Notes: a model not told the origin generated them from the sequence alone. A stretch of 64,000 nt of DNA from JACJYC01 sp964558465 (GCA_964558465.1 CAZLEF010000012.1:40351-104350); one strand, 5' to 3'. Shown: positions 18,351 through 27,333, counted from the first letter of the stretch. Program-made: numbers and translations.

Positions 18351-18417
18351 AGTTGGCAGTTGGCAGTTTGCAGTTGGCAGGTTTCTGAACGTAATGAAAC
18401 CTGCCAACTGCAAACTG
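18351..18417. repeat. Perfect 22-bp inverted repeat built from GCAGTTGG words
   Basis: 18364-18385 and 18396-18417 are exact reverse complements with a 10-base loop. The left side is preceded by two more tandem GTTGGCA words (18351-18363). It lies between two convergent genes (stops at 18339 and 18437), so it can serve as a bidirectional terminator, although no T-run of note follows. Confidence 0.85.
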
Positions 18418-18436
18418 TTAGACTGAAGGACTGGAT

Positions 18437-19030
18437 CTACTGCAAAGTCACTTCTCTTTCTTCCACCATTTTCCGGATGTTGATCAGGGCGTAACGCATG
18501 CGGCCCAGGGCGGTATTGATGCTTACCCGGGTCAGCTTCGCGATCTCTTTGAAGCTCATATCGGCGTAGTGGCGCAGGATAACAACTTCGCGCTGTTCGG
18601 GTGGAAGCATATCCACAAGATGGCGGATTTTGTCGTGTGTCTGGCTGCGGATGATGCGTTGTTCCGCATTATCGTCGCTGACATGAAGGACGTCAAAAAT
18701 ATCGAAGGTTTCCGTTGGCGAAACCTGCGGCCGGCGTTTGTTCCGGCGGAAATAATCCACACACATGTTGTAGGCAATTCGCATTGCCCATTGCAAAAAC
18801 TTGCCTTCGTGGTTGTATTTACCCTTGCGAAGGGTATCGATAATTTTGATGAAAACTTCCTGGAAAATATCCTCGGCAAGGCTTTGTTCCTTGACAAAAA
18901 GATAGATGGAGGTATAAATCTTGTGCTGATGGCGATTCAACAGTTCTTCGAAAGCGCGCTCGTCTCCTTCCAAATAACGAGCAATCAGTTGTTGATCATT
19001 GATCTGATCACTAAGCGGCATAACTTGCAT
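18437..19030 (-). CDS. ECF sigma factor (RpoE-like)
   Basis: 197 residues. Region 2 runs from DERAFEELLNRHQHKIY through LAEDIFQEVFIKIIDTL to FLQWAMRIAYNMCVDYFRRNKR; region 4 is LPPEQREVVILRHYADMSFKEIAKLTRVSINTALGRMRYALI with a clear helix-turn-helix. This class redirects polymerase in response to envelope or other stress. No anti-sigma gene is adjacent, and it is transcribed alone from a good promoter at 19144-19175, so it may be controlled at transcription or by a distant partner. A second in-frame ATG (MPLSDQ, 19021) is an equally possible start. Confidence 0.92.
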   Translation of the reverse strand: MQVMPLSDQINDQQLIARYLEGDERAFEELLNRHQHKIYTSIYLFVKEQSLAEDIFQEVFIKIIDTLRKGKYNHEGKFLQWAMRIAYNMCVDYFRRNKRRPQVSPTETFDIFDVLHVSDDNAEQRIIRSQTHDKIRHLVDMLPPEQREVVILRHYADMSFKEIAKLTRVSINTALGRMRYALINIRKMVEEREVTLQ

Positions 19031-19143
19031 GACTAAATAATTTTAGTTATGGGATCGAATGAAATTATTTAGTGTAGAAGTTATACTCTATAAACTGTTG
19101 ATTGTGGTGAAGAATTCCGGACTAAAACCGGGTATTGAAAGCC

Positions 19144-19175
19144 CAAAGATAACCTCAACTTTTTGAAACGACCAA
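19144..19175 (-). promoter_or_regulatory. Promoter TTG-N21-TATCTTTG for the ECF sigma gene
   Basis: Minus-strand TTG at 19175-19173 and TATCTTTG at 19151-19144 match the consensus with 21-base spacing. The rest of the gap 19031-19362 contains only A/T-rich sequence; I see no gene there. A 110-base leader precedes the ATG. Confidence 0.65.
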
Positions 19176-19362
19176 GCCTGTGTGGGTTTTTTTTATAATT
19201 TTAACAAAAAATTAACGGGAACTGTAAAATATTTGTTAGTCCCGGTGCAAAAAAGCGGATGAATGTACCAGGTCTGCGTGTTCGGAAGGTAAAAAAAATG
19301 GGAATGAGGGGATTTGGCAAAATTTTATTCTAATTAGTTTTTTTTCTTGTTTCAAGGTCTGT

Positions 19363-20469
19363 TTATTTCCTTTTGACCTTATTGTTTTTGTAATCGGCAA
19401 AAACGAGGCTGCCCAGCCCCTGCAGGCCCGAATAAAAGGCTTTTCCGTTGTTGGCGCGTGTAAAGGCGTCTACAAAGTTGACCAGCCAGGGGTCCTGGGC
19501 GATCATAAAGGTGGTAACCGGGATCTGGAGTTTGCGGCATTGCATGGCCAGGCTCAGGGTCCGGTTGACGATCGTTTTGTCGAGGCCGTAAGGGTTTTTA
19601 TAATAGCGTTTGCCCTTTTTGATGCAGGTGGGTTTACCGTCGGTGATCATAAAGATCTGTTTATTGGGTGTTCGCCGCCGGCGCAGAATATCCATCGACA
19701 GTTCCAGCCCTGCAACCGTATTGGTATGGTAAGGGCCCACTTCAAGGTAAGGCAGGTCTTTGATCTCGATCGGCCAGGCGTCGTCGCCAAATACGATGAC
19801 ATCCAGGGTATCTTTGGGGAATTGGCGGGTAATGTACTCGGCCAATGCCATCGCCACTTTTTTGGCCGGGGTGATCCGGTCCTCGCCGTAAAGGATCATG
19901 GAATGAGAAATGTCGATCATCAATACGGTGCTCATCTGGCTTTGAAAATAGGTTTCGTAGACCTCCAGGTCGTCCTGGCTGATCTTAAAATCGTCGATGC
20001 CGTGGTTGATCTGGGCATTCCGGAGGGATTCCGAAACGGCGAGGTTGTCGAGTTGGTCGCCAAACTCAAAAGGCCGGAAATCAGCTGTAAATTCATCGCC
20101 CCGGCCTCCGTAGCGGGTGCTGTGGTTTCCGCGTTTGGTCTTTTTGATTTGGCCGAACACGTCGTCGAGGGCTTTTTTGCGCAAGGCGATCTCCATTTTT
20201 GACGAAGGCTTCAGGCCGCTGCCGCCAGCGCCCCGGTCGCCCTGTTGACGGATATAACCCTGATCGATCAGATCCTGAATAAAATCGGCAATACCGTAAT
20301 CTGGCGTGGTCAGATCATATTCTTTGTCCAACTGTGTCAGCCAGGAGAGGGCCTCTTCCACATTGCCGGAAGTATGCAGGAGCAGTTCCTGAAAAATTTT
20401 GAGCAATTTTTCGAAAGGAGATCCGCTGTTTTTGCCAGGAACAAATTCTGAAAACCGCCAGCCCGTCAT
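19363..20469 (-). CDS. VWA domain protein (CoxE/YehP-like)
   Basis: 368 residues with no signal peptide. The N-terminal 130 residues are helical (FEKLLKIFQELLLHTSGNVEEAL), then a von Willebrand A domain starts at about 180: the MIDAS motif DISHS, TPAKKVAMALAEYI and ITDGKPT supply metal ligands. Such proteins usually work with a MoxR-type AAA ATPase as chaperone or metal-insertion pairs, but no AAA gene is adjacent. A 3-base gap to the peroxiredoxin-like gene suggests co-transcription, with this gene second. Confidence 0.85.
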   Translation of the reverse strand: MTGWRFSEFVPGKNSGSPFEKLLKIFQELLLHTSGNVEEALSWLTQLDKEYDLTTPDYGIADFIQDLIDQGYIRQQGDRGAGGSGLKPSSKMEIALRKKALDDVFGQIKKTKRGNHSTRYGGRGDEFTADFRPFEFGDQLDNLAVSESLRNAQINHGIDDFKISQDDLEVYETYFQSQMSTVLMIDISHSMILYGEDRITPAKKVAMALAEYITRQFPKDTLDVIVFGDDAWPIEIKDLPYLEVGPYHTNTVAGLELSMDILRRRRTPNKQIFMITDGKPTCIKKGKRYYKNPYGLDKTIVNRTLSLAMQCRKLQIPVTTFMIAQDPWLVNFVDAFTRANNGKAFYSGLQGLGSLVFADYKNNKVKRK

Positions 20470-20472
20470 AAT

Positions 20473-21012
20473 TTATGGGATAATTTCGCAACAATTTTTA
20501 ACCAGCCCGAGGTAATCAGGCCGGTCAGAAACCAGTTTGTGAATAAATTCTTCCTTGATCTCTCCCTCCTGGAGGATAAAAACGCCGGGCATCTGAAAGC
20601 CGTCGCCAACCTGAAGGACTTCGCCCCCGCCCTTAACACCGGATTGAAAACCCTTGATCCAGGTCTGCAGCCCGAACAACTGGGTCATGGTACCTTTAGT
20701 GAGCCCGAATGCAGCGTAAAACTGGCAGGCCGGATCACTGATATGGACTATATCGGATAGATTGTAACGAAGGAAGTAACGTTCCGCTGTTTCATTGTCT
20801 GCCATATGCACCAAAACGATCCTGGCGCCCAGATTTTCGATAGCTCCTCTTTTTTTGGAAATCTCATTGAGGGCCTCCCGGCAAAAAACACAGCCCAAAG
20901 GGCGCAAAAACACCAGCATTACCGGCTGCTGAAAGGAGAGTTTAAGCAGGTTGGTACCGCTGTTGGTTTGCATTTGCTGCAAGATTCCGGCGTCGATGGT
21001 GTGGGTAAACAT
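20473..21012 (-). CDS. Peroxiredoxin-like (AhpC/TSA_2 type) protein
   Basis: 179 residues from the ATG at 21012 (MFTHTIDAGILQQM). A thioredoxin-like fold is indicated by QPVMLVFLRPLGCVFCREAL, where a GCVFC (CXXC-type) pair sits at the end of strand one as in the AhpC/TSA_2/FAM213 group, followed by a VLVHMAD strand and a late strand MPGVFILQEGEI. It probably reduces peroxides or disulfides in the cytoplasm. An upstream in-frame ATG at 21111 would add 33 hydrophobic residues unrelated to the family and was rejected. It precedes the VWA gene by 3 bases. Confidence 0.75.
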   Translation of the reverse strand: MFTHTIDAGILQQMQTNSGTNLLKLSFQQPVMLVFLRPLGCVFCREALNEISKKRGAIENLGARIVLVHMADNETAERYFLRYNLSDIVHISDPACQFYAAFGLTKGTMTQLFGLQTWIKGFQSGVKGGGEVLQVGDGFQMPGVFILQEGEIKEEFIHKLVSDRPDYLGLVKNCCEIIP

Positions 21013-21132
21013 AAGATCAGGTTTGATAAGATCCCAAGATAATAAAAACGAAAGATCCTTCCGCAGAAAAAAGAAATCCTTCAATATTTGAATTGACAAC
21101 GGTATAAACATCCTGATTCCAGGAAAGGTTCT

Positions 21133-22716
21133 CTATTTCAGCGGCAAAACGGCTTCTTCTTTGGTCTGGCTCAGCTTTTTGTTTTTTTGCAGGAGCAATG
21201 CAATGGTCGTATGCTGCCGCAGGGATTCGATCCAGGAAATAAGGTCGATGTATTTCAGTGCCTTGCTCTCATAAGGATCTTCTTTCAGCGCTTCCAGTTC
21301 CATCAGGTTTTTTTCCAAAATCCTGGGATGATCCGATACGGGTTTTGAGGTCAGTTGGCGCAACAGGGTCAATGCCTTTTTTTGAGATTGGCTCACATCC
21401 CTGCCTTTTGATAGCAGGCGCTGCAGGGCGGTTGTCCTGTAGTCCAGCAGGGCAAACTGCCCCAGTTGGTAGCGGCAAAGTAATTCCAGCAGGTGCGCGT
21501 TGTAATGCAAGTCTTCCCGCAGGAAGGACCGGTTTTGCAGGATGCTGTCCAGTTCGTCCAATGCTTCGTCAAAATGGCCGGTTGCAAAGGCCAGGCAGGC
21601 AAATTTATAATGGAATAACATCAGCCGGTGTTCATCCAGCAAGTCTTCGTGGAAGGCAAGTTCTGCCCTGATTTCCGGTATCAGGAAATAACCTTCCTGA
21701 AAAGATTTCGACAATAAATGACCGTTCAGTTGTGATAAAGCCAGGTATTGAAAGGCAATATGCCGGCTCACCGGCGTGAATTGTTCCATCATTTCCTGTA
21801 CAAAAAGTTCAAACTCCTCCAGATAGCGCGCATAATATTTATTGTCATCGATCAGGAACTGGAAAACGAGCAGGTAATAAAGGCCCCGCATATACAGATC
21901 GGGGTCTTTTTCCTTCATTTGGGGGTTTAGCCGGAAGAGCCCGACCCATTCGGAAGCATTTTCTTTGGCTGCCTTCAAATTGAGGAGGATATAATTGAAC
22001 CACATCCGGGATTGAAAGCGGTTGATCTTTTCGAAAAAGGTGCCGACCGTTTCGAGGCGGCGGGGCAGGGGCTGCATTTCTTCCCAAAGATTTTCCACCA
22101 GTTTTTTTTCATCCGGGGTTTTGGCGTGGCCCTGGTCGATATAATGCCCCTGGATCTGGATATTGAGGTTGCTCAGTTCGCTGGAGGCGAGGGTTACTTC
22201 GCTGCGATGTGTGGAGTCGACCAGGAGCTGGTCCATTTTCCGGCCTTCCTGCCTGGACCGGGTGATGTGCCGGGATTCGATGAATTTCTGAAATTCGAGG
22301 ATTTCCAGGTGGAGGATATCCTGATGGTGTGTTTCGGCAGTGTCTTTGATGCGCTCCAGGATGCGCAGGCTTTCCATATAAAGGCCTTTGCTGTACAGAA
22401 TGCGGGCAAAATCCAGTTGTTCCCGGATCTGGATGTCGATATTGTTCTGGATATTGATCAGGCGCAGGCTGGTGAGCAATTGTTTGAAGAGGTGGCGTTT
22501 CAGGTGAGGCAAATTGGATCTGTTGATGCCCTCCAGCCGGTCGACCAGCAAGTCGTCGTCATATTCTGCAATTTTGTCCAAAGCGTCGAACAACTGCAGG
22601 AATTTGCGCTCCTGGCTGCTCATCGTCCGGTTGGCGTACAACCGGAAATGGCGCTTTTCAGCCTTCGAAAGCGATTTTATTAACCTGAACAGTTGGTCCT
22701 TTGAATGATTGGACAT
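21133..22716 (-). CDS. Large all-helical protein of unknown function
   Basis: 527 residues, no signal peptide or membrane segment. The start MSNHSKDQLFRLIKSLSKAEKRHFRLY is basic and could bind nucleic acid; the remainder is a run of helical pairs (for example FARILYSKGLYMESLRILERIKD, and ACLAFATGHFDEALDELDSIL) that resemble degenerate TPR/solenoid repeats. I recall long proteins with this opening across Bacteroidota but none with an assigned role. It is 120 bases upstream of the peroxiredoxin-like gene on the same strand, and diverges from the ammonium cluster. Confidence 0.8.
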   Translation of the reverse strand: MSNHSKDQLFRLIKSLSKAEKRHFRLYANRTMSSQERKFLQLFDALDKIAEYDDDLLVDRLEGINRSNLPHLKRHLFKQLLTSLRLINIQNNIDIQIREQLDFARILYSKGLYMESLRILERIKDTAETHHQDILHLEILEFQKFIESRHITRSRQEGRKMDQLLVDSTHRSEVTLASSELSNLNIQIQGHYIDQGHAKTPDEKKLVENLWEEMQPLPRRLETVGTFFEKINRFQSRMWFNYILLNLKAAKENASEWVGLFRLNPQMKEKDPDLYMRGLYYLLVFQFLIDDNKYYARYLEEFELFVQEMMEQFTPVSRHIAFQYLALSQLNGHLLSKSFQEGYFLIPEIRAELAFHEDLLDEHRLMLFHYKFACLAFATGHFDEALDELDSILQNRSFLREDLHYNAHLLELLCRYQLGQFALLDYRTTALQRLLSKGRDVSQSQKKALTLLRQLTSKPVSDHPRILEKNLMELEALKEDPYESKALKYIDLISWIESLRQHTTIALLLQKNKKLSQTKEEAVLPLK

Positions 22717-22830
22717 GTCAAACTTTTAAACGTTAATGTGTTGATTGTCAGTTTTTTATTTTAAATTTCTTTGGTTTTGACATCAAATAGGTTTCGTAAA
22801 ATCGGTTAGGACCAATGGCAAAGAGGCGTT

Positions 22831-22838
22831 TACATTTG
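22831..22838 (+). promoter_or_regulatory. -7 promoter box TACATTTG upstream of the P-II gene
   Basis: Exact TAnnTTTG match, 88 bases upstream of the P-II ATG; the -33 element is not clear. It is the only good plus-strand box before the ammonium cluster and could drive P-II and amtB together. Confidence 0.5.
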
Positions 22839-22925
22839 CATAACATTTCGCCAAATGCTCAAACAGACGAAATCAGATGTGCAGGCATAACCGGCCGAAA
22901 TGAACAACAAAAATAATAAATAAAC

Positions 22926-23264
22926 ATGAAAAAGATTGAGGCTATCGTACGCCTGTCCCGTTTCGACCGGATCCGAGATACTTTGGCAGAAATCGGCGTG
23001 AACTTTTTCACTTTGTCCGAAGTCAAGGGATTTGGTTTGCAAAAGGGGGAGAAGCTGGTGTACCGGGGAAGCGTTTACGATTCGGATTACATTGCACGTC
23101 TCCGTTTGGACATCATTTGCGGGGAAGATAAAGTAGATCCGATCATCGATGCGATTGTTTCCGCAGGCCGTACCGGTGAGGTCGGCGACGGTAAGATCAT
23201 CGTATATGACATTGACCAGGTTGTCCGGATCAGGACTTCCGAAACAGGCGCCGCCGCCATCTAG
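22926..23264 (+). CDS. glnK: P-II family nitrogen regulatory protein (GlnB/GlnK)
   Basis: 112 residues, the standard P-II length. The T-loop KGEKLVYRGSVY ends with the conserved Tyr51 that is uridylylated in proteobacteria, and the B-loop TGEVGDGKI and C-loop VVRIRTSETG that bind ATP/ADP and 2-oxoglutarate are intact. P-II senses nitrogen and energy status; GlnK-type members plug AmtB when ammonium is plentiful. The gene precedes amtB by 145 bases, the classic glnK-amtB arrangement. Confidence 0.95.
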   Translation: MKKIEAIVRLSRFDRIRDTLAEIGVNFFTLSEVKGFGLQKGEKLVYRGSVYDSDYIARLRLDIICGEDKVDPIIDAIVSAGRTGEVGDGKIIVYDIDQVVRIRTSETGAAAI

Positions 23265-23409
23265 GCCGGCAGCCTGACCATCGCGGCTTCCCTGCCGCTC
23301 CATTTCCCTGCCCGATACCATAATCCAGATTGATCCAAGGTTGCGCCCTTTTTCAGGCGCCCGGGGATTCTATATCATCAATTGGTTTAACCGAAACAAT
23401 AAAAATACT

Positions 23410-24654
23410 ATGGATCAAGCGCTATTTACAGCAAATAATACCTGGATGTTGATCTCAACTGCACTGGTTTTTATCATGCATATGGGGTTTGCCACACTGG
23501 AGTCCGGGTTGGTGCAGAAAAAAAATGTGGTCAACATTCTTTTCAAAAATACCATGATTGTGGCCATCGGGTTGCTGACCTACTATATAATGGGGTTCAA
23601 CCTCATGTATCCGGGAGCGGATTATGCGGGTGGGCTTTTTGGATTCAGCGGTTTTGGCATCGGATCTCCTGAAGGCGACGCCGGCGCCATTGCCTATGCA
23701 AGCGGCAAATACACTTACTGGACGGATTTTATTTTTCAGGGGATGTTTGCTGCGACTGCTACAACCATCGTATCCGGCGCTGTGGCAGAACGGATCAAAC
23801 TGAATTCATTCCTGTTATTCGCAACCATTTTTGTCGCGATCAGTTACCCCATCACCGGTATGTGGAAATGGGGTGGCGGCTGGCTGAATGCCGCAGGGTT
23901 TTATGATTTTGCGGGTTCTACGCTGGTTCACGCCGTCGGTGGTTGGGCAGCGTTGGCCTCTGTAATCCTGTTGGGCGCCCGGCGTGGAAAATACGGGCCA
24001 AAAGGGCAGGCAAACGCCATTCCGGGGCATAGTATGCCTTTGGCGACCATGGGGGTATTTTTCCTTTGGTTCGGTTGGTTCGGCTTCAACGGGGGGTCTG
24101 TCTTAAGCGCCGACCCTACGGCGGTGTCTCTTGTTTTTGTGACGACATCACTGGCTGCTGCGGCAGGGGCTGTCGGCGCCTATTTTGCATCCCATCTGCT
24201 GTTTAAGAACCACGACCTGTCTATGGTGCTCAACGGTATTCTGGGTGGCCTGGTGGGTATTACAGCCGGCGCTGACCAAATGGGGCCCGGCGAAGCGATC
24301 CTGATCGGCGGCATAGCGGGGATTATCATTCCTTTTGCTGTAGTCTTTTTTGATCGCATCAGAATTGACGACCCTGTAGGCGCTACGTCGGTACACCTCG
24401 TTTGCGGGATATGGGGCACGTTGGCGGTCGGCATATTCGGCAAAATGGCCAGCCTTCAACAGTTGTGGATACAGCTTTACGGCACCCTGACGATCGGCGC
24501 CTTTACTTTCGCTTTCGCTTTCGCCCTGATGTTCATCATCAAAAAAACCATGGGTATCCGGGTTTCCGAAGAGGAGGAAGCCAAAGGGCTTGATGTTGGC
24601 GAACATGAAATGAGCGCTTACGCGGATGCGATGGAAGAGGCTGCATTCAATTAA
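23410..24654 (+). CDS. amtB: Ammonium transporter AmtB
   Basis: 414 residues, eleven predicted membrane helices. The pore twin histidines lie in STLVHAVGGWAAL and SVHLVCGIWGTL; AGAVAERIK and FFLWFGWFGFNGGS are family blocks. It conducts ammonium/ammonia across the inner membrane and is gated by GlnK. The ATG at 23410 was chosen over an upstream in-frame ATG at 23341 because the extension is intergenic-like. The C-terminal tail (SEEEEAKGLDVGEHE) is the P-II-binding region. It sits between P-II and an outer-membrane porin, followed by a 9-pair hairpin. Confidence 0.96.
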   Translation: MDQALFTANNTWMLISTALVFIMHMGFATLESGLVQKKNVVNILFKNTMIVAIGLLTYYIMGFNLMYPGADYAGGLFGFSGFGIGSPEGDAGAIAYASGKYTYWTDFIFQGMFAATATTIVSGAVAERIKLNSFLLFATIFVAISYPITGMWKWGGGWLNAAGFYDFAGSTLVHAVGGWAALASVILLGARRGKYGPKGQANAIPGHSMPLATMGVFFLWFGWFGFNGGSVLSADPTAVSLVFVTTSLAAAAGAVGAYFASHLLFKNHDLSMVLNGILGGLVGITAGADQMGPGEAILIGGIAGIIIPFAVVFFDRIRIDDPVGATSVHLVCGIWGTLAVGIFGKMASLQQLWIQLYGTLTIGAFTFAFAFALMFIIKKTMGIRVSEEEEAKGLDVGEHEMSAYADAMEEAAFN

Positions 24655-24680
24655 GCAACAATACTTTTTAAAATAAAAAA

Positions 24681-24704
24681 CCCGGTGTGCGGCAACACAC
24701 CGGG
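24681..24704. terminator. 9-pair hairpin between amtB and the porin gene
   Basis: CCCGGTGTG (24681-24689) pairs exactly with CACACCGGG (24696-24704) around a 6-base loop. The run of A before it would make a T-tail on the minus strand; on the plus strand no T-run follows. It may attenuate read-through from amtB into the porin gene or protect the amtB 3' end. Confidence 0.5.
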
Positions 24705-24864
24705 GCGGCGAGAAAACGGTAAACGCCTTCTCATCTAGCTGAGGCAAAGATAGTGCTTCCGGAATATTTTTCAAAAGATCAAGCGCCAAAAGTGGCCTGT
24801 TCCGGGAGCAATTGTCCGGTTTACCGTTTTCCGCGATTCATTCGCAAACCTTTTAAACTGGACA

Positions 24865-26007
24865 ATGATGAAAATCTTACGTGCATTGCTGCTTGGCAGC
24901 TTAGGGTTTCTGTTTTACGTCACCGGGGCAAAGGCCCAGGATGGTCTCGCGGTTGCTGAAGTTAAAAACAGCGCTGAACCCGCGGTTGAAACGGTTGCAG
25001 CTGAACCGGCGGCGATCGACTCGACATCGCCTTTTTCGCTCACGGGCGCGGTTGATGCTTACTACCTGTACAGCTTTAACAAAACGCCTTTTCCGACGAG
25101 TTTCACCGGCAAACACAATTCCTTCACCCTGGGGATGGCCAATCTCATCCTCAAAAAAGAAGGAAAGGTTGGTTTTGTAGCCGACCTGGCGTTTGGTCCG
25201 CGTGCCGAGGGCGCCAACGGGTACCTGACCGAAGACGGCGGGATCACGTCACTTTCACTTATCAAACAGTTGTTTGTGACGTTTGCGCCGACCGACGGCC
25301 TCAAGTTTACCTTGGGCAACTTCTCCACCTTTGTGGGGTATGAACTGATCGACGCGCCGGGTAACGCCAATTACAGCGTGAGTTATATGTTCAGCAACGG
25401 ACCTTTTTACCATACCGGTTTGAAAGCGGATATCACCCTATCGGATAATTTTGGTCTGATGGTCGGGCTCTTTAATGATACGGATACCAAAGTCGACGTG
25501 GTAAAAGGCAAACATATCGGCGCGCAGTTGTCCTATTCCGGAGAAAAACTCAGCGCATTCCTGAATTATCTGGGAGGCCGCCATACCGAATCGGACCAGA
25601 TCCACCCCGAAGTGTTCAGCCATCAGGTCGACCTGACCGCATCGCTGGCTGTAACGGAAGACTTCGGCTTGGGGCTGAATACAACCACGCGTCAGTTTAA
25701 ACCATCTGAAGGGACCAGCGCTTCGTGGTTCGGGACCGCGCTTTACGCAAAATACGCGGTGTCCGACGGTTTTTTGATGGCGCTTCGCGGGGAATATATC
25801 AGCGACAAGGACGGGGTCATCACAGGCCTTACCGATGGCAACCTGATCGCAGTAACCCTGTCGGGAAATATCAAGGTTGGCAACCTGACGATCATCCCGG
25901 AATTCCGGATCGACCAGGCCAACGAAGAAGGTTATTTCCTGGATCAGGACGGAAAACCCACCAAGAGCAATGCGGGCTTTCTGACGGCTGTGGTTTACAG
26001 CTTCTGA
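24865..26007 (+). CDS. OmpL-like putative outer-membrane porin (BBP2 family)
   Basis: 380 residues. A signal peptide (1-24, cut near AKAQ) and an Ala/Glu/Pro-rich linker lead to a barrel of about a dozen amphipathic strand pairs, starting SLTGAVDAYYLYSFNK and ending in the aromatic terminus AVVYSF expected of outer-membrane proteins. Family blocks such as KQLFVTFAPTDGLKFTLGNFSTFVGYE fit the BBP2 (OmpL-like) group. It lies between amtB and glutamine synthetase, so it is inferred to pass ammonium or small nitrogen solutes through the outer membrane. Confidence 0.85.
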   Translation: MMKILRALLLGSLGFLFYVTGAKAQDGLAVAEVKNSAEPAVETVAAEPAAIDSTSPFSLTGAVDAYYLYSFNKTPFPTSFTGKHNSFTLGMANLILKKEGKVGFVADLAFGPRAEGANGYLTEDGGITSLSLIKQLFVTFAPTDGLKFTLGNFSTFVGYELIDAPGNANYSVSYMFSNGPFYHTGLKADITLSDNFGLMVGLFNDTDTKVDVVKGKHIGAQLSYSGEKLSAFLNYLGGRHTESDQIHPEVFSHQVDLTASLAVTEDFGLGLNTTTRQFKPSEGTSASWFGTALYAKYAVSDGFLMALRGEYISDKDGVITGLTDGNLIAVTLSGNIKVGNLTIIPEFRIDQANEEGYFLDQDGKPTKSNAGFLTAVVYSF

Positions 26008-26064
26008 CGGCCCGGTAAACAGGTTAGTCAATCATTAAAAAACTTTTAAATTAACTTTTTAGTC

Positions 26065-27081
26065 ATGGCAAAATTTAAACTAGAGTACATTTGGCTCGAC
26101 GGTTACAAACCTACACAAAGCCTTCGCAGCAAAACCAGGATTGAAAAGGATTTCAGCGGTAAGCTGGAAGATTGTCCGATGTGGTCTTTTGACGGGAGTT
26201 CTACGGAACAAGCGCCCGGCAATTCCTCCGACTGTCTGCTCCAACCCGTTGCAATCTTCCCCGATCCGGGTCGCAAAAGCGCCTATCTGGTGATGTGCGA
26301 AGTACTCACCGCAGACGGCGCCCCGCATGAAAGCAACGGGCGCGCCACCATCGACGACGACGACAACGATTTCTGGTTTGGTTTCGAACAGGAATACTTC
26401 CTCTGGGACTTGTCGATCAACAAACCTTTCGGTTTTCCCGAAAACGGGTACCCGGCGCCTCAGGGCCCCTATTATTGCTCGGTCGGGGCAGGAAAGGCCT
26501 TTGGCAGGGATATTGTTGAAGAACACCTTGACCTCTGCCTGGATGCAGGCATCAACGTCGAGGGCATCAATGCCGAAGTGGCTACCGGGCAGTGGGAGTT
26601 CCAGATCTTTGCAAAAGGCGCCAAGGCTGCCGGCGACCAGGTTTGGGTGGCGCGTTATCTCCTGGAGCGCACCGCCGAAAAATACGGCGTAGCCGTCAAC
26701 TGGCATTGCAAACCGGTACAGGGCGACTGGAACGGCTCCGGCATGCACGCCAATTTCTCCAACTCCTTGCTGCGCACAGCGGGCAGCCAGGGGGTCTATG
26801 AAGAGATCCTGGAAGGGTTCAAACCTGTTATCAAAGAGCATATTGAGGTTTACGGCGCCGACAATCACCTGCGGTTGACGGGCAAACACGAAACCCAATC
26901 CATCGACAAATTCAGCTACGGTATTTCCGACCGGGGCGCATCCATCCGCATTCCCATCGCAACGGTGGAAAGAGGCTGGAAAGGTTACCTCGAAGACCGT
27001 CGTCCGAATTCGGCAGCCGACCCCTACAAGGTGGCCGGCCGGATCATCAAGACGGTTAAATCAGCTCTAGTTCCTGCATAA
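26065..27081 (+). CDS. glnII: Type II (eukaryotic-type) glutamine synthetase
   Basis: 338 residues, much shorter than GlnA type I (about 470) or type III. It makes glutamine from glutamate, ammonium and ATP in the cytoplasm. Visible motifs: beta-grasp WSFDGSSTEQA, catalytic FGFEQEYFLWD, GINAEVATGQWEFQI, NWHCKPVQGDWNGSGMHANF, and DNHLRLTGKHET, in the order of GSII enzymes. It lacks the adenylylation-loop Tyr of type I and so is not expected to be controlled by GlnE. It closes the P-II–AmtB–porin cluster and is followed by a strong terminator. Confidence 0.94.
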   Translation: MAKFKLEYIWLDGYKPTQSLRSKTRIEKDFSGKLEDCPMWSFDGSSTEQAPGNSSDCLLQPVAIFPDPGRKSAYLVMCEVLTADGAPHESNGRATIDDDDNDFWFGFEQEYFLWDLSINKPFGFPENGYPAPQGPYYCSVGAGKAFGRDIVEEHLDLCLDAGINVEGINAEVATGQWEFQIFAKGAKAAGDQVWVARYLLERTAEKYGVAVNWHCKPVQGDWNGSGMHANFSNSLLRTAGSQGVYEEILEGFKPVIKEHIEVYGADNHLRLTGKHETQSIDKFSYGISDRGASIRIPIATVERGWKGYLEDRRPNSAADPYKVAGRIIKTVKSALVPA

Positions 27082-27113
27082 CGATCCTGTTGATCGTTAG
27101 GGATTTGCCATAA

Positions 27114-27153
27114 CCCACCTCGTGCCTTGCGCACGGGGTGGGCGATTTTTTTT
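27114..27153 (+). terminator. Strong intrinsic terminator of the ammonium cluster
   Basis: CCCACCTCGTGC (27114-27125) pairs with GCACGGGGTGGG (27131-27142) with one T·G pair and a 5-base loop, followed by GAT8. It ends the glutamine synthetase transcript. Confidence 0.9.
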
Positions 27154-27154
27154 T

Positions 27155-27246
27155 GATGCTAGATGCTAGATTCAAGATGCTAGATTCAAGATGCTAGATT
27201 CAAGATGCCGGCGAGCATCCAGCATCCACCACGCCTGCGGCGTGGC
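27155..27246. repeat. Tandem 15-mer GATGCTAGATTCAAG with inverted GCATCCA words
   Basis: The 15-base unit repeats three times from 27163 to 27208; GCATCCAGCATCC at 27215-27228 and CCAGCATC at 27246 are inverted partners of GATGC. A small palindrome CCACGC-CTGCG-GCGTGG lies inside (27228-27245). It follows the terminator and lies about 90 bases upstream of the AI-2E start. Confidence 0.75.
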
Positions 27247-27333
27247 CAGCATCATGTATCCAGTCATTCCTTTGAAGTCTGGAAAGAGAACCGGATATTT
27301 GTTTTTATTTCCCGACCTTCTGATCCTGCGCAT

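Noticed and set aside
19363..20469. MoxR/BatA aerotolerance operon
   Set aside because: A VWA gene is present but there is no AAA ATPase, DUF58 or BatA/B gene beside it; the same holds for the VWA gene at 58186.
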